A stretch of DNA of 40,496 nucleotides from Sulfurimonas sp. (GTDB lineage Bacteria > Campylobacterota > Campylobacteria > Campylobacterales > Sulfurimonadaceae), in the NCBI GenBank assembly GCA_021648465.1, contig JAKISR010000017.1, forward strand, positions 1 through 40,496. The letters are read 5' to 3'. The notes beneath the pieces were generated by a model. The model ran no database searches. It was not told the DNA's origin and was given only the letters and a program-made list of their open reading frames with translations. A program made the translations under genes and the position numbers. How positions within the stretch are numbered: the stretch's first letter is position 1; each line of letters opens with the position of its first letter. Of the stretch, positions 22,958 to 31,887 are shown piece after piece.

Positions 22958-24512
22958 TTACCGCATAGTTATATTTACTATTGCCATATTTTTTGGTATC
23001 TTTTTTTCTGCTCCATCATTATTTCAAACTCAAAATGGAAAAAAAATTACATTAGGACTTGATTTACAGGGAGGACTTCATATGCTTCTTGGTGTAAAAA
23101 CCGAAGAAGCTGTAAAATCTCGGATAAAATCGATTGCCGCAAGTATTAGATACTTTGGTGAGCGTCAAGATATCCTCATAGACTCTCTTAATTTTGATGA
23201 AAATGCTATATCATTTATTCTTTTAGATAGTGATGATGCTCCTGCAATTAAAGAATTTTTAGCAGAAATCGATGGTGCTATAGTAGTCGTTGATGCTGAA
23301 AACATTTCATTAAAACTTAGTGATGAAGAGGTAATAAAAACAGAAAAAGAAGCTATTAGCCAAGCGATAGAGACTATTAGAAATAGACTTGATCAGTTTG
23401 GATTAACTGAACCAGTAGTTGCTCGTCAAGGTGAAGAAAAAATTCTTGTTCAATTAGCAGGTATCAAAACCCAAGAAGAAGAGCAACGAGCACGTGAGCT
23501 TATCTCTCGTGCTGCAAAACTAGAGTTAATGGCTGTTGATGAAGATAGATCTGGTCGTGTTTATACGATGAGTGATGAAGACGCTGCTGAATATGGTAGT
23601 GTTATTTTGCCAGATGCTAAAAATCCTAACATTAAACACATAGTTCATGAGATTCCAATTCTTGATGGTTCTATGCTTATTGATGCATCTATGGGATTTA
23701 ATCAAAACAACCATCCTTTAATCAATTTTAAATTAAATGCGGAAGGTGCTGAAATATTTGGAGACTTTACAGGCAAAAATGTTGGAAATCATCTAGCTGT
23801 TGTTCTTGATGGCAAGGTTTATTCTGCTCCAGTTATTAATGAGCGTATCGGTGGTGGTAGTGGTCAAATTTCTGGAGATTATACTGTTATGGAAGCAAAA
23901 GATTTATCTATAGCTCTTCGTTCAGGTTCACTTTTAGCTCCAATTTATTTGATGGAGAAACGCTCTGTTGGACCAAGCCTCGGTGCTGATAGTATTAAAG
24001 CTAGTATGATAGCACTAGTTGGTGGTTTTATTTTAGTAATTCTCTTTATGGTTATCTATTATAGAGTTGCTGGAATTATTGCAAATATTGCTTTAATTAC
24101 TAATTTATTTATTATTCTAGCTGTGATGTCTCTCTTTGGAGCGACATTAACACTTCCAGGTATGGCAGGTATAGTATTAACCGTTGGTATGGCAGTTGAT
24201 GCCAATGTTATTATTTCCGAGCGTATTCGTGAGCTTATATACAAAGGTGTCTCTATACATAAAGCTATAGAAGATGGTTATGCAAATGCTATGCGTGCAA
24301 TTTTAGATGCAAATATTACTACTTTAATTGCTGCAGTAGTTCTTTATGCATATGGAACAGGTGCTATTAAAGGGTTTGCTATTACTATTAGTATTGGTAT
24401 TTTAGCTTCTATGCTAACAGCTATTCTCGGAACACATGGAATTTATCAAGTATTAGAAAAGAGAATTATCAAAAGTAAAAATAACCGTTTATGGTTTGGA
24501 ATTAAAGGTTAA
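22947..24512 (+). CDS. secD: Protein translocase subunit SecD
   Basis: SecD uses the proton gradient to pull proteins out of the Sec channel. After one N-terminal helix (IVIFTIAIFFGIFFSAPS) come the periplasmic domain with GLDLQGGLHMLLGV and RNRLDQFGLTEPVVARQG, and the C-terminal five-helix RND-type membrane domain with GMAVDANVIISERIRE, where the Asp is the likely proton site. The ATG at 22947 has AGAAAG 7 bases upstream and gives MKLNYRI. An ATG at 22941 is also possible. Either way the gene overlaps the end of yajC. It is followed by secF after two bases. Confidence 0.95.
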   Translation: MKLNYRIVIFTIAIFFGIFFSAPSLFQTQNGKKITLGLDLQGGLHMLLGVKTEEAVKSRIKSIAASIRYFGERQDILIDSLNFDENAISFILLDSDDAPAIKEFLAEIDGAIVVVDAENISLKLSDEEVIKTEKEAISQAIETIRNRLDQFGLTEPVVARQGEEKILVQLAGIKTQEEEQRARELISRAAKLELMAVDEDRSGRVYTMSDEDAAEYGSVILPDAKNPNIKHIVHEIPILDGSMLIDASMGFNQNNHPLINFKLNAEGAEIFGDFTGKNVGNHLAVVLDGKVYSAPVINERIGGGSGQISGDYTVMEAKDLSIALRSGSLLAPIYLMEKRSVGPSLGADSIKASMIALVGGFILVILFMVIYYRVAGIIANIALITNLFIILAVMSLFGATLTLPGMAGIVLTVGMAVDANVIISERIRELIYKGVSIHKAIEDGYANAMRAILDANITTLIAAVVLYAYGTGAIKGFAITISIGILASMLTAILGTHGIYQVLEKRIIKSKNNRLWFGIKG

Positions 24513-24514
24513 TT

Positions 24515-25486
24515 ATGGAATTTTTTAAATATACAAGAACTTTTAATTTTATGGGTAAGTCAAAACTTGGAATGATTTTATCAATAGTTATGGTTTTAGC
24601 TTCTTTTGCACTTCTTGCAACTAAGGGCTTAAATTATGGTGTTGATTTTGCTGGTGGAACAATTGTTCAAGTCAAGTATGAGGGTGTTGCACCAATTAAT
24701 GCTATGAGAGATAAATTAAGAGAAAATGCAATCTTTAAAGGCTCATCTATCACTGAATTTGGCTCACCTGAAGAAGTTGTAATTCGTATGAAAAGTACAA
24801 GTGAAAATGTAACTGTTGATGTTGGTGACATTACAAGAGAAGCACTTGTAGGTACTGGTGAATTTGAAATACGCCGCGTAGATATAGTTGGACCGGTAGT
24901 TGGTGCAGAGCTTAAAGAAAAAGGAATCATGTCTCTTATTTTAGCTATGATAGGTATATTAATTTATGTTGCAATTAGGTTTGAGTGGAGATTTGCAGTT
25001 GCATCTATTATAGCTTTAATTCATGATGTATCTATTGCTCTTGGAGCTATAACACTTATTGGACTTGATGTAAACCTTGATGTATTAGCTGCTCTTTTAA
25101 CAATTTTAGGGTATTCATTAAATGATACTATTATTGTATTTGATCGTATTCGTGAAGGTGTAACTAATAGTAGAGGCACTAAGCTCTCAGATATTATTGA
25201 TGAATCAATTACAAGAACATTAGCAAGAACAACTCTAACTTCACTTACAACTTTCTTTGTTGTATTTACACTTTTCATGTTTGGAGGTGAGATTATTCAT
25301 GCATTTGCATTTACACTTTTAGTAGGTATTGTAGTTGGAACATACTCATCTATATTTGTTGCTTCACCAATTTTACTTGCATTTGGTTTTGATGTGAAAA
25401 AATATCATATTAAACTTGCAGCACGTGCAAAAAGAGAAGCTGATAAACAAAGAATGCGTGATCAATTTGAATCAGGAACTATGTAA
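24515..25486 (+). CDS. secF: Protein translocase subunit SecF
   Basis: SecF is the partner of SecD. The 323-residue protein has a first helix near 19-38, the periplasmic part with GLNYGVDFAGGTIVQVKY and VDIVGPVVGAELKEKG, and the RND-type membrane domain with LGYSLNDTIIVFDRIRE. The C-terminus is a basic cytoplasmic tail. It is full length and two bases downstream of secD, so the pair is co-translated. Confidence 0.95.
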   Translation: MEFFKYTRTFNFMGKSKLGMILSIVMVLASFALLATKGLNYGVDFAGGTIVQVKYEGVAPINAMRDKLRENAIFKGSSITEFGSPEEVVIRMKSTSENVTVDVGDITREALVGTGEFEIRRVDIVGPVVGAELKEKGIMSLILAMIGILIYVAIRFEWRFAVASIIALIHDVSIALGAITLIGLDVNLDVLAALLTILGYSLNDTIIVFDRIREGVTNSRGTKLSDIIDESITRTLARTTLTSLTTFFVVFTLFMFGGEIIHAFAFTLLVGIVVGTYSSIFVASPILLAFGFDVKKYHIKLAARAKREADKQRMRDQFESGTM

Positions 25487-25506
25487 AATTTTAAAAAGGA
25501 AAAATC

Positions 25507-25698
25507 ATGAGCGATGGTACGATAGTAGTTATTATTATATTCATATCACTTTGGATATATTCAACATATTTAATATTTACAAAAAAATTTAAAGATGATA
25601 AAGAAAAAGTTTTTTGGAGAATAGGGATTGTTTTTGTCCCATTTTTAATGTTTTTTTATTATTTTATACATGAAAAATTGCATGAAGAAGAAGAATAG
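25507..25698 (+). CDS. Small two-helix membrane protein, unknown
   Basis: A 63-residue protein with two hydrophobic helices, about 6-24 and 41-55, joined by a charged loop (KKFKDDKEKVFWR), and an acidic tail ending EKLHEEEE. AAAAAGGA lies upstream of the ATG, and the gene starts 20 bases after secF, so it is probably the last gene of that operon. I do not recognise the family. The compact layout and good ribosome-binding site support a real gene. Confidence 0.65.
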   Translation: MSDGTIVVIIIFISLWIYSTYLIFTKKFKDDKEKVFWRIGIVFVPFLMFFYYFIHEKLHEEEE

Positions 25699-25745
25699 TA
25701 TGGTTTTCAAAGAAATATTGAGTTACTGCTTAAGATATTTTATAG

Positions 25746-25751
25746 TATAAT
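25746..25751 (+). promoter_or_regulatory. Candidate -10 box upstream of the 25784 gene
   Basis: TATAAT lies 32 bases upstream of the membrane protein gene that starts at 25784, after a T-rich stretch. It suggests that this gene is transcribed separately from the secDF operon. Confidence 0.5.
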
Positions 25752-25783
25752 CAACCTAATTTAATTTAATGTAAGGTGTTGGT

Positions 25784-26122
25784 ATGGATTGGGGCAAGGT
25801 AATATATGTGTTTTTCGCATTGATGAGTTTGACATCAATTGCGGGATTTTTATATGAGCATAGTGAAGTGGCACTCTTTGTAGCTGCGAGTTTAAATCTT
25901 GTTTCTACATTTTTAAAAATTGGTGTTAGAAATCTTCTTTCCGCTGAGCTTTTAGCTTCATCTTTAGTAGCTGACTTGCATCTTATTCCAGCTCTTATCT
26001 ATTTAGAAGTTGTTGGAAATTTAGAAACAGCTATAGCTTTAGCAATTGGAGCATTAATTGCAAATCTTTTCTCGGTTGGACTTATTTATATAGAGAGTTT
26101 GAAAAATCGCGATGAATATTAG
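25784..26122 (+). CDS. Small integral membrane protein (DUF6394-like, tentative)
   Basis: A 112-residue hydrophobic protein with about four membrane segments (5-22, 27-45, 60-78, 82-104) and few charged residues, ending KNRDEY. It begins MDWGKVIYVFFALMSLTSIAGFLYEHSEVALFVAASLN, which I associate with the DUF6394 family found in Campylobacterota and some other proteobacteria. That assignment is from memory and tentative. TAAGG lies about 10 bases upstream of the ATG. No function can be given. Confidence 0.65.
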   Translation: MDWGKVIYVFFALMSLTSIAGFLYEHSEVALFVAASLNLVSTFLKIGVRNLLSAELLASSLVADLHLIPALIYLEVVGNLETAIALAIGALIANLFSVGLIYIESLKNRDEY

Positions 26123-26208
26123 CTACTTTTATTATTAAAATCACTTTATTTATTGAAATGAAACTCCTTATGGGGTCAAAAATAATTTTATATATTAGGA
26201 CTTTTTAA

Positions 26209-28659
26209 TTGGAATATAATGCGTTAAGTTTAGAAAAAAAGTGGCAAAAGTATTGGGTTGAAAATAAAAGTTTCGAACCAAGTGAAAATTTTTCAAAAAA
26301 GAAAAAATATATACTAAGTATGTTTCCTTTTCCAAGTGGAAGATTGCATATGGGACATGTTAGAAACTATACATTAAGTGATACATTAGCAAGATATTAC
26401 CGTCAACAAAACTTTAATGTTCTTCATCCAATAGGGTTTGATAGTTTTGGAATGCCTGCTGAGAATGCTGCTATTAAAAATAATGCAAATCCTAAAACAT
26501 GGACTTATGATAATATTGAGTATATGAAGGGTGAGTTTAAAACTTTAGGTTTTTCTTTTTCTAAAGAGCGTGAACTTGCGACTAGTGATGAACTCTACAC
26601 TAAGTTTGAGCAAGGTTTTATCATAGATATGTTCGAGAAAGGTCTTCTTTACCGTAAAAAAGGTCTTCTAAATTGGTGTCCGCATGATCAAACTGTTTTG
26701 GCAAATGAGCAAGTAATTGATGGATGTTGTTGGAGATGCGATACTCCAATTGTTAAAAAAGATATGAATCAATACTATTTTAGAATTACTCAATATAGCG
26801 ATGAACTTTTAGAAGATTTACCAAAACTAGAAGATGGTTGGCCAAAACAGGTTTTAACTATGCAAGAGAATTGGATAGGAAAATCAAATGGTTTAGAATT
26901 TGATTTGTTTTTTGATGAAGAATCATTTGCTAAATTAAATCATAAATTTAAGAGTTTTGATGTATTTACAACTCGTCCAGATACTATTTATGGAGTTAGT
27001 TATACAGCACTTGCACCTGAACATGAGATAGTTACTTATATGATAGAGAATTCTCTTTTAAATGATGAGATAATCTCAGAAATAAAAGAGATGAAAAACA
27101 CTTCATCTATTGATAGACAAAAAGAAAAAAGTGGAATAGATTTAAACATAAATGTACTCCATCCACTTACAGGAAAAAAAATACCAGTTTGGATAGCTAA
27201 TTTTGTACTTATGGATTATGGAAGTGGTGCTGTTATGGCAGTTCCAGCTCATGATGACAGAGATTATGATTTTGCTAAAAAGTATGATTTAGAGATAAAA
27301 ACAGTTATTAAACCATTTAATGGTGAAGGGGTTAGTGACAAAGCATACACTGAAGTTGGAGAGCTGTTTAACTCAGGTAAATTTGATGGAATGAATTCTA
27401 AAAAGTCTCAGTGCAGTATTATTAAGCATTTTGAAGAGAATAGTATAGGTAAAAAGACTACAAATTATAAATTAAAAGATTGGGGTGTGAGTCGCCAGAG
27501 ATATTGGGGTTCACCTATCCCTTTTATTCATTGTGCTGATTGTGGCTTAGTTATGGAGAAAAAAGAAAATCTTCCAATAGCTCTGCCAGAAAATGTTGAA
27601 ATAACGGGTGAGGGTAATCCACTAGATAATCATCCAACCTGGAAGTACTGTTCTTGTCCCACATGTGGAAAGGACGCAATTCGAGAGACTGATACAATGG
27701 ATACTTTTGTGGAGTCTTCTTGGTATTTTTTAAGATTTTGTGCATCTAAAGAGAACTGGGAAAAAGAAGCTTTTTCAAGTGAACAGTTAAAATATTGGAT
27801 GGGAGTTGATCATTATATTGGTGGAATAGAACATGCGATACTTCATCTTCTTTATGCAAGATTTTTTACTAAAGTTTTTCGTGATTTAGGTTATTTGAAT
27901 TTTGATGAGCCATTTGATAAACTTCTTACTCAAGGAATGGTACTAAAAGATGGTGCTAAGATGAGTAAATCAAAAGGCAATACTGTTGATCCTGATGCAC
28001 TTATAGAAAAATATGGAGCAGATACAGCAAGGTTGTTTATACTTTTTGCTGCTCCTCCGACACAAGAGTTAGAGTGGAATGATAGTGCTGTTGAAGGTGC
28101 CTATAAGTTTATAAAAAGATTTTTTGATAGAAGCTCACATATTGTAAAAACAGATACTATTCCTAATATAAATCACTCATCTTTAACTAAAGATGAAAAA
28201 TTTGCTAGAAAAAAAGTGTATGAAGCACTAAAAAGAGCAGAAGAAGTTTATAATGATCGTTACACTTTTAATACTATGATAGCAGGTGTTATGGAAGCTA
28301 TGAATGCTCTTAATACTCAAGATAATAGTGATGTTTGGAGTGAGGGATACTGGATTTTAAGCTCAATAATGGAGCCTGTGATTCCACATGTTTGTTGGCA
28401 GATTAGTAATGAATACTTTTTGTTAAACAACTTAGCACCTCAAAAAATTTTAGAAGAGGTTTTTGTTGAAGATTCTGTAACTCTTGGTGTTTCAATTAAT
28501 GGAAAAAGAAGATGTGAGATAGAAGTTGCTATTGATGAGTCAAAAGAGAGTATAATCGAGTTTGCTAAAGAAAAAGCTGCAAAATGGCTTGAAGGTAAAA
28601 CTGTAGTTAAAGAGATTGTAGTTCCAAAAAAATTAGTAAACTTAGTTGTTAAGGGTTAA
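26209..28659 (+). CDS. leuS: Leucyl-tRNA synthetase
   Basis: LeuRS charges tRNA-Leu with leucine. The 816-residue class I enzyme shows the HIGH-type motif HMGH at 47-50 (FPFPSGRLHMGHVRNYT), the CP1 editing domain with TTRPDTIYGVSYTALAPEH and AVPAHDDRDYDFA, a zinc-type insert with CADCG and CSCPTCG, the WYFLRF core, and KMSKS at 584-588. The anticodon-binding domain and C-terminal extension follow. It appears complete. Translation begins at a TTG (26209), and lptE follows after two bases. Confidence 0.97.
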   Translation: MEYNALSLEKKWQKYWVENKSFEPSENFSKKKKYILSMFPFPSGRLHMGHVRNYTLSDTLARYYRQQNFNVLHPIGFDSFGMPAENAAIKNNANPKTWTYDNIEYMKGEFKTLGFSFSKERELATSDELYTKFEQGFIIDMFEKGLLYRKKGLLNWCPHDQTVLANEQVIDGCCWRCDTPIVKKDMNQYYFRITQYSDELLEDLPKLEDGWPKQVLTMQENWIGKSNGLEFDLFFDEESFAKLNHKFKSFDVFTTRPDTIYGVSYTALAPEHEIVTYMIENSLLNDEIISEIKEMKNTSSIDRQKEKSGIDLNINVLHPLTGKKIPVWIANFVLMDYGSGAVMAVPAHDDRDYDFAKKYDLEIKTVIKPFNGEGVSDKAYTEVGELFNSGKFDGMNSKKSQCSIIKHFEENSIGKKTTNYKLKDWGVSRQRYWGSPIPFIHCADCGLVMEKKENLPIALPENVEITGEGNPLDNHPTWKYCSCPTCGKDAIRETDTMDTFVESSWYFLRFCASKENWEKEAFSSEQLKYWMGVDHYIGGIEHAILHLLYARFFTKVFRDLGYLNFDEPFDKLLTQGMVLKDGAKMSKSKGNTVDPDALIEKYGADTARLFILFAAPPTQELEWNDSAVEGAYKFIKRFFDRSSHIVKTDTIPNINHSSLTKDEKFARKKVYEALKRAEEVYNDRYTFNTMIAGVMEAMNALNTQDNSDVWSEGYWILSSIMEPVIPHVCWQISNEYFLLNNLAPQKILEEVFVEDSVTLGVSINGKRRCEIEVAIDESKESIIEFAKEKAAKWLEGKTVVKEIVVPKKLVNLVVKG

Positions 28660-28661
28660 TT

Positions 28662-29186
28662 TTGAATATATTGTTAAATAGTAAAAAAGTGTTTTTATCA
28701 ATTTTTATAATTACTGCAATAACAGCATGTGGATATAAGCCAAGTGCTAAATTTTCTCGTGATACAATGGGTGAAAAAATAAGTACAAGTGTTGTTATCT
28801 CTTCTGAAGATCCAGAAAATACTGTAATTATTAAAGATGCTGTAGATAGAGCAATTATAGAAGTTTTTCAAGCTTCTTTGGTTAGTAGGAGCATTTCAGA
28901 TACACATCTTATTTTAAATATGAGTTCACCATCTTATATACCGATTGTTTATGATCAAAATGGTTTTATAATAGGGTATAGAATGAGTATTTTATTAAGT
29001 ATTACTAGTATTCATAATGGGGTTACAAAAAGCTATAGAGCCCTTGGATATCATGATTTTTCAGTTGCTCCAAATGCAATTGTAACTGATCAAGAAAGAT
29101 TTGAGGCAATTGATTTTAGTGCGCAAAGAGCAATTAGATCATTTATCGCACAAGTCTCAGCTGAGGGAGCTAGGTCTAAAAAATAA
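28662..29186 (+). CDS. lptE: LPS-assembly lipoprotein LptE
   Basis: LptE is the outer-membrane lipoprotein that plugs the LptD barrel and helps insert lipopolysaccharide. The 174-residue protein has a lipoprotein signal with the lipobox I-T-A-Cys23 followed by GYKPS, and the mature part has the alternating strand and helix pattern of LptE. Lying directly after leuS is the usual place for lptE in many Gram-negative bacteria, which supports the name despite low sequence conservation. The start is a TTG at 28662 two bases after the leuS stop. Confidence 0.85.
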   Translation: MNILLNSKKVFLSIFIITAITACGYKPSAKFSRDTMGEKISTSVVISSEDPENTVIIKDAVDRAIIEVFQASLVSRSISDTHLILNMSSPSYIPIVYDQNGFIIGYRMSILLSITSIHNGVTKSYRALGYHDFSVAPNAIVTDQERFEAIDFSAQRAIRSFIAQVSAEGARSKK

Positions 29187-29200
29187 CTAGGGAGCATATT

Positions 29201-30742
29201 GTGACAATCCAAAGTATTATAAAAAAAGCTATAAAACGCTTAGAATTAGAGGGTAAATCATTAACACCTGATTTTTACGCTGAATCATTTTGTAAAGAAG
29301 CAAAAAAAGCAGGTTTTAGTGTTGATGATTGTTCACATGTTAAAAAATTATCTACCACTTTAAATAGTGAATTTCAAAAAGAATTAAAAAATTATCATAT
29401 TAAAACTATAAGTGAACTAGCTAGATTTTTAATTTCAAAATTAAATAGAATAAATCCTACTCATTGTTCTTCGCTTTTAGAATCACAAATGTTATTTACA
29501 AAAAGAGTACTTCAAGTTGTAGAAGTTCTACACAACAAAGAAGCTTCTGAGCTAGCAAGAAAGAGTATAGATCTTTTAAATAACGAAGCAACATCTTCTC
29601 AAGTAGACCAATTTAGACAGCTTTGGATAAATTTTATCACATCATATGATGATACTTTTTTGCAAAAGCTTAAAGTTTTAGGTGATATTGATAGTAGAAA
29701 TCTTAAAGATAGTATTGAAAATTTACATATAAATTCATCTGATAAACTAGCTGATTCAATGGAACTTTCTTCTATCGCTTCTTTGCTTGTTGCATCACTT
29801 GTGCCATCAATCGCATCAAGTGTTAATGATAAAATTGCAGATATTAGCCAAAAAATTCAAAAAAATCCTTCTCTTTTAGAGAGTGTAAGTGTTGAATCGG
29901 AAATAAAATCTGTGATATCTTTAAGAATAGCACTTGATAAGCAGAGTGTTAAAGAGATGATAGAATCTCTTGATGGTGTCTTAGATAAGCTTTCTTCAAG
30001 ACTTATTGATATGATAGAGAGTTCAGATAATTCGACAGCTGAAATACAAAAAATTAAAACAGAACTTGTAGAGTATAAAGAAGAACCAATTTCTAATTTT
30101 AAAGCTGCTCATAAAAAACTATATACTATTGCAGTAGCATTAGAAGAAAACACTAAAGCTCTAAGTAATAATTTAAAAGATCATAGTGGTGAAGTGAAGT
30201 TACTTGGTAAAAAAATAGAGTTGCTTGAGAAAAAACTTAAAGCAGCACGGGAAGAATCAAAAGAGGATTTTTTAACTAAGCTTTATAATAAACGGGCATT
30301 AGATGAATTGATGGATACAAAAGAAGCTGAATTTAAAAGATATGATCATAACTATAGTATAGTCTTTTTTGATTTAGACTTTTTTAAATCGATAAATGAT
30401 ACATATGGCCATGATGCTGGAGATGCAGTTTTAGTGGCTTTTGCAAAAATTCTTAAAAAAGAATCAAGAAATGTTGATATTGTAGGAAGATTTGGTGGTG
30501 AAGAATTTATTGCGATACTTGGTGAAACAAATGCTGATGGTGGAGCTATCTTTGCAAATAAAGTTAGAAATAAAGTTGAAAAAGCTCGTTTTAGGTACAA
30601 AGAGAAATATATAAAAATAACCGTTAGTTGTGGTGTGTGTGAAAGAAAAACAAGTCTTTCACTTCAAAATGTAATAAAAACAGCTGATGACTATCTATAT
30701 AAAGCAAAGAAAAATGGTAGAAATCAGGTAGTTCAAAAGTGA
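29201..30742 (+). CDS. Diguanylate cyclase (GGDEF domain)
   Basis: The C-terminal domain (about 350-513) is an active-looking GGDEF cyclase that should make c-di-GMP. It has FFDLDFFKSINDTYGHDAGD for metal and substrate, and the active-site loop GGEEF at 432-436. An inhibitory I-site R-x-x-D (Arg423 to Asp426) lies exactly five residues upstream, so product inhibition is likely. The N-terminal 340 residues are helical, cytoplasmic and end in a coiled coil (KKIELLEKKLKAAREESKED), with no membrane helix or known sensor domain. The start is a GTG (29201) preceded by GGGAG. The stop overlaps the folC start (GTGA). Confidence 0.92.
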   Translation: MTIQSIIKKAIKRLELEGKSLTPDFYAESFCKEAKKAGFSVDDCSHVKKLSTTLNSEFQKELKNYHIKTISELARFLISKLNRINPTHCSSLLESQMLFTKRVLQVVEVLHNKEASELARKSIDLLNNEATSSQVDQFRQLWINFITSYDDTFLQKLKVLGDIDSRNLKDSIENLHINSSDKLADSMELSSIASLLVASLVPSIASSVNDKIADISQKIQKNPSLLESVSVESEIKSVISLRIALDKQSVKEMIESLDGVLDKLSSRLIDMIESSDNSTAEIQKIKTELVEYKEEPISNFKAAHKKLYTIAVALEENTKALSNNLKDHSGEVKLLGKKIELLEKKLKAAREESKEDFLTKLYNKRALDELMDTKEAEFKRYDHNYSIVFFDLDFFKSINDTYGHDAGDAVLVAFAKILKKESRNVDIVGRFGGEEFIAILGETNADGGAIFANKVRNKVEKARFRYKEKYIKITVSCGVCERKTSLSLQNVIKTADDYLYKAKKNGRNQVVQK

Positions 30743-31887
30743 AGCTAAAAAGATATTTAAAAAATAAACCACTTTATTACGATAAAATAGATTATATCCG
30801 TATGCCTCGCGTATATAAAAAAATAAAAACTTCTCTAAAAATTCCTAAAATAATCCATATTATTGGTACAAATGGCAAAGGAACAACAGGTCGTTTTTTG
30901 GCAAATGCTCTTTATATAATTGGTTATAAAACAGGGCATTACACTTCTCCTCATATTTTAGAATTTAATGAAAGAGTTTGGATAAATGGTAAAAACACCA
31001 GTAATGAAGTTTTAGAAAAAGCACACCAAAAATTACAAAAACTTTTAATAAAAGAAGATTCTGACTCTCTTAGTTATTTTGAGTATACAACATTGCTGGC
31101 AATGATAGCATTTGCTGAGTGTGAGTATATAGTTATGGAAGCAGGTCTTGGTGGGGAGAGAGACGCAACAGCAGTGTTTCCTAAATGTTTAACACTTGTT
31201 ACTCCTATAGCATTTGATCATGAGCTTTTTTTAGGCTCTAGTATAGAATCTATTGCTACAACAAAATTAAAAGCCATACAAAATAATGCTATTTTAGCAC
31301 TGCAAAAGTATAATGAAGTTTATAATATTGCTAAAAATTTAGGTGCAGAGAAATCTTTAAATATTTTTAAAGTTGATGAACTTTTAGATGAAAAAGATAG
31401 AGATAAAATAGATAAAATTTCTAAAAATTTATTACTTGTGGAGTATTTAAAACAAAATTTATCTTTAAGCATAGCAGCATTAAAATTTTTAAAAATAAAA
31501 TATAATATTGATAATTTTAAAGAACTACCATTGTTTGGACGATTTACAAGGCTAAATGAAAATATTATATTAGATGTAGGGCATAATCAATTGGCAGCAT
31601 CTAGTATCGTTAGTGAATTAAGAGGAAATAAATATATTATTATTTATAATTGTTACAAAGATAAAGATTATAAAAATATATTGAAAATTCTAAGACCCAT
31701 AACTTTGCATGTTGAGATTATAGCAATTGAAGATAAAAGAATTGAGTCAGCAGAAATTTTAAAAACTACTATAGAGAATTTAAATATGAGATATAAATCG
31801 TTTAGAAAAATACATCCATCTAATAACTATTTGGTATTTGGTTCTTTTAGTGTTGCAGAAGCTTTTTTAAGAGAATATAATGAATAA
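30739..31887 (+). CDS. folC: Dihydrofolate synthase / folylpolyglutamate synthase
   Basis: FolC attaches glutamate to dihydropteroate and to folates. The 382-residue Mur-ligase relative contains the ATP loop IIGTNGKGTTGR (43-50), YTSPHILEFNERVWING, the family's YVMEAGLGGERDATAVF and TPIAFDHELFLG, and a C-terminal domain starting DVGHNQLA. The start is a GTG overlapping the diguanylate cyclase stop as GTGA, and its end overlaps the M23 peptidase gene by 8 bases. folC next to M23 peptidase, bactofilin and mfd genes matches the arrangement known in Helicobacter. Confidence 0.93.
   Translation: MKLKRYLKNKPLYYDKIDYIRMPRVYKKIKTSLKIPKIIHIIGTNGKGTTGRFLANALYIIGYKTGHYTSPHILEFNERVWINGKNTSNEVLEKAHQKLQKLLIKEDSDSLSYFEYTTLLAMIAFAECEYIVMEAGLGGERDATAVFPKCLTLVTPIAFDHELFLGSSIESIATTKLKAIQNNAILALQKYNEVYNIAKNLGAEKSLNIFKVDELLDEKDRDKIDKISKNLLLVEYLKQNLSLSIAALKFLKIKYNIDNFKELPLFGRFTRLNENIILDVGHNQLAASSIVSELRGNKYIIIYNCYKDKDYKNILKILRPITLHVEIIAIEDKRIESAEILKTTIENLNMRYKSFRKIHPSNNYLVFGSFSVAEAFLREYNE

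Noticed and set aside
26123..26208. Possible T-box or leucine-responsive leader upstream of leuS
   Set aside because: The spacer is only 86 bases, with no stem-loop array, T-box motif, leucine-codon leader peptide or terminator hairpin.
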